A stretch of 47,470 nucleotides of DNA from an uncultured Collinsella sp. (GCA_900751695.1 CAADSS010000048.1:1-47470); one strand, 5' to 3'. Numbered from the stretch's first letter, positions 33,927 through 42,570 are shown. Numbers and translations are program-made. Notes: generated by a model from the sequence alone, not told the origin.

Positions 33927-33964
33927 CTTGGAGAAGGATCAATTGATTGAACGGGATGACCGTT

Positions 33965-34417
33965 CTAGTCTTCGAGTCCGCTATTGATGAGCTCCGCAAT
34001 CTCAACGGGATCGGTGCTCGCGCGCACCTTGTCACGGAAGCCGGCGTCCATCAGCATCACGGCAGCCTTGGAGAGCAGACGCAGGTGCGTAGTTCCGGCC
34101 TCGCCGGCGGGCACGTACAGCGCGAGCGCAACATCGACGGGCACCCCATCGAAGCTCGGCCATTCAACGGGCTCGGTCAGTTTAAGCACGGCAACGCCCG
34201 GCGTGTGGATCGCGTCGCTTTTGGCATGCGGAACGGCAAAACCGGCGACAAGGCCGGTCTCGGCCTCGTTCTCGCGAGCAATGAAGGCGGCCTCTACGGC
34301 AGATGCGTCATCGGCAAAGCCGAGCTCGATGGCCTGCTCGGACAAATAATGTAGGGCGTCCTCGCGCGAGGCGGCGGTATACCCGATTGTCACTTGGTTG
34401 GCAGATACAAATCCCAT
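33965..34417 (-). CDS. PTS fructose/mannitol-type EIIA protein
   Basis: A 150-residue free EIIA of the fructose-mannitol superfamily. It passes phosphate from HPr to the EIIB domain of the permease. The phosphorylation site is His64 in AGFAVPHAKSDAI, the family signature. The N-terminal half (SREDALHYLSEQAIELGFAD) matches the usual helix pair. AAGG stands five bases before the ATG, and the gene starts 11 bases after the transketolase stop. It is the last gene of the operon, five genes away from its EIIBC partner. Confidence 0.92.
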   Translation of the reverse strand: MGFVSANQVTIGYTAASREDALHYLSEQAIELGFADDASAVEAAFIARENEAETGLVAGFAVPHAKSDAIHTPGVAVLKLTEPVEWPSFDGVPVDVALALYVPAGEAGTTHLRLLSKAAVMLMDAGFRDKVRASTDPVEIAELINSGLED

Positions 34418-34428
34418 GGAAACCTTCC

Positions 34429-35367
34429 TTACAACACGGACCTGACCGCAGCTTCGATGCCGTCGGCGTCCAAACCGTACTTGTGCAGCAAATCGACCGC
34501 AGGGCCGGACTCGCCATACACATCGCGCACGCCGACGCGACGCATCGGCACCGGATGCTGCTCCGCGAGCACCGAGGCCACGGCCTCGCCAAGACCACCG
34601 ATAATCGAATGCTCCTCGGCAGTGACCACGCGACCGGTCTTCTTGGCGCTGGCAACCACCAGGCGCTCATCAAGCGGCTTGATCGTGTGCATATTGATGA
34701 CCTCGGCATCGATACCATCGGCAGCGAGCGCCTCGGCAGCCTCAAGCGCCTCGGCGACCATAAGGCCACAAGCGATGATGGTCACATCGGACCCCTCGCG
34801 CACGACCACGCCGCGACCAATCTTGAACTCATAGTCCTCGTGATCGTTGATGACCGGTGTTGCCAGGCGGCCGAAGCGCATGTAAACCGGGCCCTCAAAC
34901 TCATAGGCGGCGCGCACGCAAGCGCGAGCCTCGATGTCATCGGCGGGAACGATTACCGTCATACCCGGGATCGTGCGCATGAGCGCGATGTCCTCGCAGC
35001 ACTGATGCGTGGCGCCGTCTTCACCGACCGAGATACCCGCATGCGTGGCACCGATTTTGACGTTGAGGTGCGGATAGCCAATGGAATTACGCACTTGTTC
35101 GTACGCACGGCCGGCGGCGAACATGGCAAAGGTGCTCGCAAAGGCGACGTGGCCCGTGGTCGCAATGCCGGCGGCGAGCCCCATCAAGTTGCTCTCGGCA
35201 ATGCCGGCATCGTAGAAGCGCTCAGGGTGCGCAGCCTTAAACTTACCCGTCTGCGTAGCGGCAGCCAGGTCGGCATCGAGCACTACAAAGTCATCGTGCT
35301 CATTGCCCAGCTCGACGAGCGCCTCGCCGTAGCTTACGCGCGTGGCGACTTTTTTGACCTCTGCCAT
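34429..35367 (-). CDS. Transketolase, C-terminal subunit
   Basis: A 312-residue half of a split transketolase, carrying the pyrimidine-binding and C-terminal domains. Landmarks are FYDAGIAESNLMGLAAGIA with the Glu that activates thiamine diphosphate, FASTFAMFAAGRAYEQVRNS, THAGISVGEDGATHQ with substrate-binding His, and the C-terminal VVTAEEHSIIGGLGEA. Its start codon overlaps the N-subunit stop in TAATG, so the two are translationally coupled. Together they move two-carbon units between sugar phosphates. Split forms are common in anaerobes and archaea. Confidence 0.93.
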   Translation of the reverse strand: MAEVKKVATRVSYGEALVELGNEHDDFVVLDADLAAATQTGKFKAAHPERFYDAGIAESNLMGLAAGIATTGHVAFASTFAMFAAGRAYEQVRNSIGYPHLNVKIGATHAGISVGEDGATHQCCEDIALMRTIPGMTVIVPADDIEARACVRAAYEFEGPVYMRFGRLATPVINDHEDYEFKIGRGVVVREGSDVTIIACGLMVAEALEAAEALAADGIDAEVINMHTIKPLDERLVVASAKKTGRVVTAEEHSIIGGLGEAVASVLAEQHPVPMRRVGVRDVYGESGPAVDLLHKYGLDADGIEAAVRSVL

Positions 35368-36197
35368 TAGAGCTCCTCTCCTGCTGCCGCGAGCTCGGCC
35401 ATGGCCTGCTCAAACTGTTCATCGTTGGGCGCCTTGCCATGCCAGCCAACCTGGTTCTCCATAAAGGAGACGCCTTTGCCCTTCACCGTCTCGGCGATGA
35501 TAGCGACGGGCACGCCGATCACCTCACGAGCCTCAGCGAAAGCCGCCTCAATCTGCGCCATGTCGTTACCGTCGGCGAGCTCGATCACATGCCACTTAAA
35601 GGCGCGGAACTTGTCAGCGAGCGGCATGGCCGAGTTGACCTCATCGATCGTGCCGTCAATCTGCAAGCCGTTGTGGTCGACGACGGCAACAAGATTGTCG
35701 AGTGCATGGTTGCCGGCGAACATGGCCGCCTCCCACACCTGGCCTTCCTCGCACTCACCGTCGCCCAGCAACGTGTAGACACGGTAGCCGTCGCCCCAGT
35801 GCTTAGCGGCAAGCGCCATTCCAACTGCAGCAGAGATGCCCTGACCGAGCGATCCGGTGGACATATCGATGCCAGGGGCGTCGTTCATGTTGGGATGGCC
35901 CTGCAGTCGGCTGCCAATATGACGGAGCGTCTCGAGCTCTTCGACGGGAAAATAGCCGCGATTTGCCAACACCGAATACAGGCCCGGCGCCGCGTGACCC
36001 TTGGAGAGCACAAAGCGATCGCGATCGGCCTTGTGAGGGTCGGCAGGATCGATATTCATTTCCTCAAAGTACAGATACGTCATGATGTCGGCAGCACCGA
36101 GCGATCCACCCGGGTGTCCCGACTTGGCCGCGTGAACCGCAGTCACGACACCCTTCCTGACCTCATTGGCGACCTTCGCCAGCTCCTGGTTGGTCAT
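35367..36197 (-). CDS. Transketolase, N-terminal subunit
   Basis: This 276-residue subunit carries the thiamine diphosphate-binding domain. AAKSGHPGGSLGAADIMTYL near residues 22-42, FVLSKGHAAPGLYS, GSLGQGISAAVGMALA and the thiamine motif GDGECEEGQVWEAAMFAGNH, then NLVAVVDHNGLQIDG, are all intact. AGAGGA lies six bases before the ATG at 36197. It follows the transaldolase gene by 63 bases and overlaps the C-subunit by one base. With transaldolase it forms the non-oxidative pentose phosphate pair, which implies that the imported sugar feeds into pentose or tetrose phosphates. Confidence 0.93.
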   Translation of the reverse strand: MTNQELAKVANEVRKGVVTAVHAAKSGHPGGSLGAADIMTYLYFEEMNIDPADPHKADRDRFVLSKGHAAPGLYSVLANRGYFPVEELETLRHIGSRLQGHPNMNDAPGIDMSTGSLGQGISAAVGMALAAKHWGDGYRVYTLLGDGECEEGQVWEAAMFAGNHALDNLVAVVDHNGLQIDGTIDEVNSAMPLADKFRAFKWHVIELADGNDMAQIEAAFAEAREVIGVPVAIIAETVKGKGVSFMENQVGWHGKAPNDEQFEQAMAELAAAGEEL

Positions 36198-36260
36198 ACG
36201 AATTCCTCTCTTGAGAACAACCCCGGCACCGGATGACGCGATGCCGGGGCAATCCACTCG

Positions 36261-36944
36261 TTAAGCCTGAGCGACGACCTTCTGCCAGTCAGCCTCAAAA
36301 GAGGCGAGGCCCTGGTCGGTCAGCGGATGATGCAGGCACTTCTTGAGAGCGGCCATGGGCACGGTCGCAATATCGGCACCGAGTAGCGCGGCCTGGGTCA
36401 CGTGGTTGGGCGTACGAACCGAGGCGGTGATGATCTCGACGGTGTCGTCGACGTTCTTGCCCGTCCAGTCGTAGTTCTTAATGCAGGTCACGACGTTGTC
36501 GAGCTGCGAAATACCGTCCTCGGCGATGTCATCGAAACGACCGACAAACGGGCTGATGTAGCGAGCACCGGCATTGGCGGCCATAAGGGCCTGCGTCGGC
36601 GAGAAGACGAGCGTCATGTTGACGCGCACGCCAGCATCGGCCAGCGCACGGCAGGCGGCAAGGCCGGCCTCGCACACGGGAAGCTTGACCACGATGTTGG
36701 GGGCGAGGGCGGCAAGGCGCTTGCCCTCCTCGATCATACCCTCGGCAGTGGTAGCGGTAGACTCGGCGGAAACGGGCAGGCCCTCGCAGAGCTCGGCAAT
36801 CTTGAGCATATGCGGCTCAAAGTCGGCAAGCTTGCCGCCGGTCTTGGCGTACAGGGACGGGTTGGTGGTAACACCGGCCAGGCAGCCCCAGCTCTTGGCC
36901 TCGGCGATCTCGTCCAGATTGGCGGTATCGATAAAGAACTTCAT
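36261..36944 (-). CDS. Small transaldolase (transaldolase/fructose-6-phosphate aldolase family)
   Basis: A 227-residue TIM-barrel enzyme. The N-terminus MKFFIDTANLDEIAEAKSWG and GVTTNPSLYAKTG are family hallmarks. The Schiff-base Lys is K87 in NIVVKLPV. Glu61 (SAEST) stands where fructose-6-phosphate aldolases have Gln, and Phe in SPFVGR stands where they have Tyr. Both choices point to true transaldolase activity, moving a three-carbon unit between sugar phosphates. AAGGAG lies eight bases before the ATG. A palindromic repeat and hairpin separate it from the GatZ gene. Enzymatic assignment from these two residues is inference from the known family. Confidence 0.88.
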   Translation of the reverse strand: MKFFIDTANLDEIAEAKSWGCLAGVTTNPSLYAKTGGKLADFEPHMLKIAELCEGLPVSAESTATTAEGMIEEGKRLAALAPNIVVKLPVCEAGLAACRALADAGVRVNMTLVFSPTQALMAANAGARYISPFVGRFDDIAEDGISQLDNVVTCIKNYDWTGKNVDDTVEIITASVRTPNHVTQAALLGADIATVPMAALKKCLHHPLTDQGLASFEADWQKVVAQA

Positions 36945-36981
36945 GGTGCAAACTCCTTCGAAGGAATCCAAAACTCAAAAA

Positions 36982-37012
36982 ATAGGACAAAGGGGATGTC
37001 CCTTTGTCCTAT
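36982..37012. repeat. Palindromic repeat within the sugar operon
   Basis: Thirteen-base arms ATAGGACAAAGGG and CCCTTTGTCCTAT are perfectly complementary around a few bases. The core, CAAAGGGACAT on the minus strand, resembles the repeat at 18289. Confidence 0.65.
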
Positions 37013-37014
37013 GT

Positions 37015-37050
37015 GCCGGGCCTGCGGCTGGGACATGCCCCAGGCCCGGC
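37015..37050 (-). terminator. GC-rich hairpin after gatZ
   Basis: GCCGGGCCTG (37015-37024) pairs with CAGGCCCGGC (37041-37050), about 20 bases after the GatZ stop. No T run follows, so it may set relative transcript levels inside the operon rather than end transcription. Confidence 0.5.
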
Positions 37051-37069
37051 GTCGTGTAGGAAAAGCTAC

Positions 37070-38344
37070 TTAGTCCTCGAGAGCCTTCTCGATGCGGCTC
37101 GTGACGCCCTTGAGGTTAAGACCGACGACGTACTGCTTGATCGGGCGCTTGATGTGCTCGATCACAAAGCGCTTGCCGTCGATGTCCTGGGCAGCGAGGT
37201 TGCGATAGAGCTTCTCGACCTGCTCCTTGACCTCAGGATCGTTGAACGCATAGTGGCCGGAGACATCCAGGATCTTCAGGCTGAGCTCATCGTCGGCAAG
37301 GATGTCATCGACCTGCAGGTTGACGTCGTCGCCAGTCATCCACTTGCGCCAGCGCTCGGTCTTGATGGCCTTGACCAGCAGGGTGTGATACAGGTCGGAG
37401 GGGTCATCGCACAGACCGTTGTCGACCAGGATCTGCTCGGTGGCGCAGAGCTTGAGGTAGGCGCGGGTCTCCTCGGTGCCATACTGCGGAGCGACGTTGG
37501 AGGCGGTCACGTGTGCCGGGATGTGCTCGAGCAGCGTCGCGTCGTCCAGATAGTCGGCGTTGTGCTCCTTCAGGCCCACACCGTAGCGCTTAGCCATGTC
37601 GGCGAGCTCGCGGGCATTCTTGAAGTTGTAATGGCCGACCTGCTCGGTCCAACGGGTGAGCGTACCGGTCTGGCCGACGATAAAGGTGGGCATGGGGCAG
37701 CCGCGCTTCTCGAGCTCGGGCTGCAGCTGAGAAATGAACTCCTCGTACTTATCGGTAGAGGTCAAGCCGCCATTGGTCTCCTCGGTACCGACCTCATAGG
37801 CAACCTCGGGCAGGTTATGCTCGCGACGGTACTGCTCAAGGTAGTCGATAAGATCGATCGTGCGGCGAAGCACCACGTCGAGCGGAATAACCTTGCCGAT
37901 CTGATAGGGGTCCTTGGTGGGGTCGACCATCAGCAGGTCAAAGCCTGCCTCCATGTCGGCGACGAAGGACTTGCGGGCGAGCTCCATGGCCTCGTCCTCG
38001 GGCAGGTGGGCGTTACGCTCCTCGTCGCGCTGCCACGGACCGCCGTGATCGCGGCACAGGTAGTACGGACCGGTGTAACCCACCTCGTCGGCAACCTTCT
38101 TGATGTCGGCGGCAAAGCGCGTCTGGTCCCAACCGTTGACGTAGCCGGCGCCCATCTCGTCCATATCGACCTGGTTGCGGCTGGCAATAAACATGGGCGG
38201 GAAATCCTCGTCCTTGGCAAGCTCGAACACGGCCTGAATCAGGTTGGGGCTCATGGGGCCAATGCCGACCATGGTTGCGTGATCGCCGCTATCCTGCAGT
38301 TTGAGCATGCCCTGAACGGCCTGGCGGATGGTGAGGTTGGACAT
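37070..38344 (-). CDS. GatZ/KbaZ-type class II D-tagatose-bisphosphate aldolase subunit
   Basis: A 424-residue TIM-barrel protein of the GatZ/KbaZ family. Motifs include MVGIGPMSPNLIQAVFELA, FIASRNQVDMDEMGAGYVNG, YYLCRDHGGPWQRDEE, DLLMVDPTKDP, VAYEVGTEETNGG, FIVGQTGTLTR and LKEHNADYL. In E. coli GatZ supports the catalytic GatY aldolase that splits tagatose-1,6-bisphosphate. No GatY is present in this window. The protein may partner with a distant aldolase or act by itself. AAGGAG lies six bases before the ATG. It follows the EIIBC gene, with a 13-bp hairpin between. Confidence 0.9.
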   Translation of the reverse strand: MSNLTIRQAVQGMLKLQDSGDHATMVGIGPMSPNLIQAVFELAKDEDFPPMFIASRNQVDMDEMGAGYVNGWDQTRFAADIKKVADEVGYTGPYYLCRDHGGPWQRDEERNAHLPEDEAMELARKSFVADMEAGFDLLMVDPTKDPYQIGKVIPLDVVLRRTIDLIDYLEQYRREHNLPEVAYEVGTEETNGGLTSTDKYEEFISQLQPELEKRGCPMPTFIVGQTGTLTRWTEQVGHYNFKNARELADMAKRYGVGLKEHNADYLDDATLLEHIPAHVTASNVAPQYGTEETRAYLKLCATEQILVDNGLCDDPSDLYHTLLVKAIKTERWRKWMTGDDVNLQVDDILADDELSLKILDVSGHYAFNDPEVKEQVEKLYRNLAAQDIDGKRFVIEHIKRPIKQYVVGLNLKGVTSRIEKALED

Positions 38345-38436
38345 TTTGTTCTCCTTCTCCAGAGGATTTTTGACAAAAGTTCCCTGGGACCCAGATGCGG
38401 GCCCTATCAGTACGGATGGATTTTGTTGTGTAGGGG

Positions 38437-38474
38437 CGGTTGTGCGGAGTCAAATCCATCCCTCCGCACAACCG
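38437..38474 (-). terminator. Hairpin between EIIBC and gatZ
   Basis: CGGTTGTGCGGAG (38437-38449) and CTCCGCACAACCG (38462-38474) form a perfect 13-bp stem. No T run is present. It lies within the operon just after the EIIBC stop and may stabilise the upstream message. Confidence 0.5.
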
Positions 38475-38488
38475 GAGTCCTTAAAGGT

Positions 38489-39961
38489 TTACTTGGCCTG
38501 CTTATCGAGCGTGGGCTTCATGGCAATCAGGATTGCAGCGGCGACCACGGCGCCAATCACGATGTCCAGGCAGAACAGCGCGACGTTGTTGGTAGCAAGG
38601 GCGACGATAAAGCCACCGTGCGGGACGTAGCAGTCGATGCCCTGGAAGGCGGCAAGCGCCGCGCCCACGGCAGAGCCGACGCAAATGCCGGGAAGGGTGT
38701 GACCGAGGTCCTTGACCGCGAAGGGGATAGCGCCCTCGGTAATACCGATGCAGCCCATAAACAGCGCGGAGATGCCCATCTGGCGGTCAGCGTCATCGAA
38801 CTTGTTCTTGGCGATGAGCGCAGCGAGGCCACAGGCGATCGGGGGAACGGCGACGGCGACGCGGAACATACCGTTAGGACCGTAGATGCCGGAGGCCATG
38901 ATGGCCATGGTGAAGGTCGAGGCGATCTTGTTGATGGGGCCACCCATATCGAAGGCGGTCATAACGCCAATGACCAGACCCAGGACAACGGCGGAACCGC
39001 CCTGCAGGCTGCCGAGCACGCCGGTGAGCCAGTCCATCACAAAGCCAAGCGGCGTAGCCAGGATGTAGATATAGGCCATGCCCAGGACAAGCGAGGTCAG
39101 AATCGGGATGATCAGGATGGGCATGATGGTCTGGATGGTGTTGTTGACCTTCCAGGTCTTCATCCAGCGGACAAAGTAGCCGCAGATGACCGCCATGATC
39201 ATGGCGCCCAAGAAGCCGGTCGAAACGCTGTTGCCGTTAGGGGTAACGACCGCGTTGTTGACCAGGTAGCCCAGGACAAAACCGGGGGCGAGCGCAGGCT
39301 TGCCGGCCATCGAGTAGGAGATGTAAGCCGCAAGCACCGGAATCATCATGGAGATGCCGGCCATGCCGATGGTGTTAAGGCTCACCATCAGCGGGTTCGT
39401 AACCTCCATGCCGTTGGCGCCGGCGGTACCGGATGCCAGCGAGAAGGCGAGAAACACGCCGCCGATAACGACGATGGGGATAAAATAGGAAACGCCGGTA
39501 TTGAATGCATTGAGCAGCGTCTTACCAGGATCGGCAAAGATAGACTGCTTGGACGCCGGTGTCGGAGCCTGCGGGGCAGCGGAGACGGCCTTCTTCTCTG
39601 CCTTGGCCTCGGCCTTGGGCGCGTCAACGGCGCCACCCGTCGCCTTGATGATCTCAATGGCCTGGTCGATGATCTTTACCGGATCGGCGATTACATCCGA
39701 GGTGCCGACCTTCAGGAACTTGCCCTCGGCCATCTTCTGCTCAAAACGGTCCTCGTTCTCGACACCCACGTCGACGGACTCCAGGACCAGGTCGGCGGAG
39801 TCCACGTCTTCCTGCGTGAGCTCATTCTCGATACCCAGGCCACCCTGAGCCTCGACCTTGCACTCGATGCCACGGGCGGCGCATTCATCCTGAATCGCCT
39901 TCTGGGCCATATACGTGTGGGCGATACCCACAGTACAGGCGGCAACGCCTACGATCTTCAT
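38489..39961 (-). CDS. PTS fructose-family EIIBC component
   Basis: This 490-residue membrane permease phosphorylates its sugar during uptake. The N-terminal EIIB domain begins MKIVGVAACTVGIAHTYMAQ; Cys9 is the phosphorylation site. A linker rich in Ala, Lys and Pro covers about 105-140 (AKAEKKAVSAAPQAPTPASK). The EIIC domain has about nine helices, with AFDMGGPINKIASTF, GITEGAIPFAVKDLG and CYVPHGGF typical of fructose permeases. There is no EIIA domain; the separate EIIA is the last gene of the operon. GAGGGA lies four bases before the ATG at 39961, and a longer frame to 40063 looks untranslated. It is divergent from a LacI regulator. The exact ketose or polyol is unknown. Confidence 0.93.
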   Translation of the reverse strand: MKIVGVAACTVGIAHTYMAQKAIQDECAARGIECKVEAQGGLGIENELTQEDVDSADLVLESVDVGVENEDRFEQKMAEGKFLKVGTSDVIADPVKIIDQAIEIIKATGGAVDAPKAEAKAEKKAVSAAPQAPTPASKQSIFADPGKTLLNAFNTGVSYFIPIVVIGGVFLAFSLASGTAGANGMEVTNPLMVSLNTIGMAGISMMIPVLAAYISYSMAGKPALAPGFVLGYLVNNAVVTPNGNSVSTGFLGAMIMAVICGYFVRWMKTWKVNNTIQTIMPILIIPILTSLVLGMAYIYILATPLGFVMDWLTGVLGSLQGGSAVVLGLVIGVMTAFDMGGPINKIASTFTMAIMASGIYGPNGMFRVAVAVPPIACGLAALIAKNKFDDADRQMGISALFMGCIGITEGAIPFAVKDLGHTLPGICVGSAVGAALAAFQGIDCYVPHGGFIVALATNNVALFCLDIVIGAVVAAAILIAMKPTLDKQAK

Positions 39962-40121
39962 TGCTTCCCTCTTTTCATAGAGTTGCGTGCGCAAGACACC
40001 GTTTGCGGAGGCCTCCGGAGCATCCCCTGCCGTTTGGACTTGCTGTCTTTTCGACAAGAACAATATAGGTGCTCGTTTTTCTTAATGCCAGCTTATTTCG
40101 GTAAACGCGCAGGTCAGAGCG

Positions 40122-40154
40122 TTGGTTATGCGATTTAGTTATGCGTTTAACCAA
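40122..40154. promoter_or_regulatory. Dyad with repeated GTTATGCG between the PTS operon and its LacI gene
   Basis: TTGGTTA (40122-40128) and TAACCAA (40148-40154) form a dyad. Inside it GTTATGCG occurs twice (40125-40132 and 40138-40145), 13 bases apart. A TATATT -10-like element for the PTS operon lies about 60 bases further along on the minus strand. The divergent LacI protein is the likely ligand. Confidence 0.5.
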
Positions 40155-40376
40155 AAATGAATCCTGCGATTTTGCCCTCGATTTCAAAAGTCAAGAAGTA
40201 TTTGATTTTCTCGGTAGACGGCAGATGCGCATGCCGGTCACAAATTTCGACCCCACCCGTATGCCGCATTTGTTGCATACTCATATGAAAGGAAAAAGCC
40301 GCTCACCGAAGCGTATCCTTCACCAAGACTCAAAGTCATCATGTTGGAAAATGCTCATCTGTCGGAAGGAGTCGCT

Positions 40377-41387
40377 GTGGCAAAACAGCGCGTTACGATC
40401 GCAGACGTCGCTCGAGAGGCGGGAACCTCGACGGCAAGCGTCTCGTATTACCTCAACGACAAACGAGAAAAGCTTAGCGAGAAGACGCAGAACAAAATCG
40501 CGCGCGTCATTAAGGAACTCGGATACGTTCCCAACGCCCAAGCGCAGACGCTCACCGGCAAGCAAACCCACGTCATTGCCATCATCATTTTGGATAACAC
40601 CAACAAATGGGCGGGGCTCGTTCTCAATGGCATGGAGCAGGTCATGCTCCCCGCGGGCTACCAGACGGTCGTTTGCACGAGCAACTTTAACCCCGAGACC
40701 GAGCTCATGTACGTCGACAAGATGCTCTCGCTGGGCGTCGATGGCTTTATCATCCAGCCCACGGCAAACTTCAAAGCCGTGCATGACCGCATTAGACGCG
40801 CCGGCAAGCCGGTCGTCTTTTTCGATGCGGCCATCTATAGCCCAGGTACCAGCTGGATCAAAACCAACCTTTACGACGGCGTGTACAACGCCACACAGGC
40901 ACTCCTCGACGCCGGCTACGAAGATTTCTTTTCCATTGCCGCCAACATGACCGAAATGCGCACCCGCATGGAGCGTTTTCAGGGGTATGCCGAGGCGCTG
41001 GCAGCGAACGGGCAGCTCTACAAAGCGATTCCCATCGATCACAACAAGCCGTCAATCAACGAGCTCACCGAATACTTTAAATTCAAGTTCAATCCTGCCA
41101 AGCGAACCCTTATCTTCGTGCGAAATCAGTGGGCACTTCCCCGTGTCTACAAGGCCCTCCAGCCAATGGCCCATCTGCTTCCGCAGCAAATCGGCCTTTT
41201 GGGACTCAACTGCGAAGACTGGACTAATCTCACCACACCGACCGTCTCCACCATCATCGAGCCCGTCGACCAAGAAGGTCGCGAAGCAGCCGAGATGCTG
41301 CTCGCCCTACTTGACGGAAGCAGCGAACCCGGCGAGCAGCGCATTCTCGAGTGCAAGCTCAACTGGCTCGACTCCACCTCGATCTAG
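40377..41387 (+). CDS. LacI-family regulator of the divergent PTS sugar operon
   Basis: 336 residues. The helix-turn-helix reads VTIADVAREAGTSTASVSYY, followed by LNDKREKLSEKTQNKIARVI and the hinge KELGYVPNAQAQTLTGKQT. A sugar-binding fold follows. The GTG start at 40377 has AGGAG five bases upstream, while the in-frame ATG at 40341 has none. The C-terminal part (PQQIGLLGLNCEDWTNLTTP) is a typical effector-domain end. Its position opposite the EIIBC gene makes it the operon regulator by context; a sugar phosphate or free sugar is the likely effector. Confidence 0.9.
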   Translation: MAKQRVTIADVAREAGTSTASVSYYLNDKREKLSEKTQNKIARVIKELGYVPNAQAQTLTGKQTHVIAIIILDNTNKWAGLVLNGMEQVMLPAGYQTVVCTSNFNPETELMYVDKMLSLGVDGFIIQPTANFKAVHDRIRRAGKPVVFFDAAIYSPGTSWIKTNLYDGVYNATQALLDAGYEDFFSIAANMTEMRTRMERFQGYAEALAANGQLYKAIPIDHNKPSINELTEYFKFKFNPAKRTLIFVRNQWALPRVYKALQPMAHLLPQQIGLLGLNCEDWTNLTTPTVSTIIEPVDQEGREAAEMLLALLDGSSEPGEQRILECKLNWLDSTSI

Positions 41388-41506
41388 ACCGCGGGACAAA
41401 TGAATCAGTAGCGTTTGTCTCAAATCTTAAGTATTTGTTCGACAGAACGGCCCTTGCCGGCTCCTGCTAGACTAGTAGATTCCCAACCGTCCATCCAGGA
41501 GCCTCA

Positions 41507-42490
41507 ATGTCGCGCAAGCCCGCCTACAAGCAAATACTTTCCATCGGCACCACCGTGGTGCTAGGGTTTGCGCTGTTTACGGGATCGCTTGACGGGGCGC
41601 CCAAGCTGCTGTCGCCGCAAAGCGATGAGCAAGCGGCGGCTCTGGCCGAAAAACAAAACGAGAGCCCCAGCCGCACCGACGACGAGGCAGACCTGGTCGC
41701 TCAGCTCGAATCGGGAACGGCGAGCTCTTCGGACTCTCAAAATAGCCAAGACTCTGGCGATGGCCCTGAATCCGCCGCGACCAACACCAACGATAACGTT
41801 GCCGAGGACAGCCCCACCGCCCCCATCGACGAGGTCGAAAACCCCGACCTCAACCGCGCCCGCGGTGTTTATCTCAGCAGCATTCCCGACTACGCCGGCA
41901 ACCCCTACGTTGCCCTTCGCGCCGACAGCACGCACCCGCTCGGCACACCATCATTCACGCTCGATGAATACGAGCGCGCTGCAGAAGAGGGCTGCTTTAA
42001 GAAGTTCTCCAAGCTCGACAGCCTGGGCCGCACCCGCAAAGCGCTCGCCTGCGTGGGCCCCGAATCACTCGGTCAAGGTGAGCGCGGCGATATCTCGCGT
42101 ATCCATCCCGCTGGATGGCGCCAGCAGCGCTACGACTTTATTCCGGGCCAGAGCCTCTACAACCGCTGCCACCTTATCGCCTGGTCGCTCTGCGGCGAAA
42201 ACGCCAACCGCAAAAATCTCCTCACCGGCACGCGCTATCTCAACGAAACGGGCATGCTGCCGTTTGAGGAGCAGATTCTCGGCTACATCCGCGACACGGG
42301 CAACCATGTGCTCTACCGCGTCACGCCCATGTATAACGAAGAGGAACTTGTCTGCCGCGGTGTGCGCCTTGAGGCGCAATCGGTCGAGGACCACGGCAAG
42401 ACCCTGTGCTTCCACGTATATTGCTACAACCTGCAGCCACATGTGCAGATCGACTACGCCACCGGCCGCAACCAGGCCTCGGGGAACTAG
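41507..42490 (+). CDS. Secreted or membrane-anchored DNA/RNA non-specific endonuclease
   Basis: 327 residues. An N-terminal hydrophobic segment (ILSIGTTVVLGFALFTGSL) is a signal peptide or anchor. About 80 residues of Ser/Asp/Glu/Gln-rich linker follow. The C-terminal part is an EndA/NucA-like beta-beta-alpha-metal nuclease: YDFIPGQSLYNRCHLIAWSL near residues 205-225 with the catalytic His, then NRKNLLTGTRYLNETGMLPFE supplying the metal Asn. The usual DRGH is here YNRCH, as in streptococcal DNA-entry nucleases. It acts outside the cell, in DNA scavenging, uptake or competition. The ATG has AGGAG five bases upstream. It stands alone; no competence genes are near. Confidence 0.88.
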   Translation: MSRKPAYKQILSIGTTVVLGFALFTGSLDGAPKLLSPQSDEQAAALAEKQNESPSRTDDEADLVAQLESGTASSSDSQNSQDSGDGPESAATNTNDNVAEDSPTAPIDEVENPDLNRARGVYLSSIPDYAGNPYVALRADSTHPLGTPSFTLDEYERAAEEGCFKKFSKLDSLGRTRKALACVGPESLGQGERGDISRIHPAGWRQQRYDFIPGQSLYNRCHLIAWSLCGENANRKNLLTGTRYLNETGMLPFEEQILGYIRDTGNHVLYRVTPMYNEEELVCRGVRLEAQSVEDHGKTLCFHVYCYNLQPHVQIDYATGRNQASGN

Positions 42491-42534
42491 CCCCAAGCCA
42501 CGACAAGAACCGATTTGCAACCCCACCGGGGACC

Positions 42535-42570
42535 AAAAAGGGCCGTCCCGGTTACCCAAGGCGGCCCTTT
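42535..42570 (-). terminator. Terminator of the EF-G-like gene
   Basis: On the minus strand AAAGGGCCGC and CGGCCCTTTTT form stem and T run, about 35 bases after the stop at 42604. It may also work for the convergent nuclease gene. Confidence 0.75.

Noticed and set aside
36261..36944. Naming the small aldolase fructose-6-phosphate aldolase (fsa)
   Set aside because: Glu61 and Phe in SPFVGR follow the transaldolase pattern; the aldolase would have Gln and Tyr.
37004..40138. Plus-strand frame of more than 1,000 codons opposite gatZ and EIIBC
   Set aside because: It runs across two genuine minus-strand genes and their gap, and has no ribosome site or recognisable domain.
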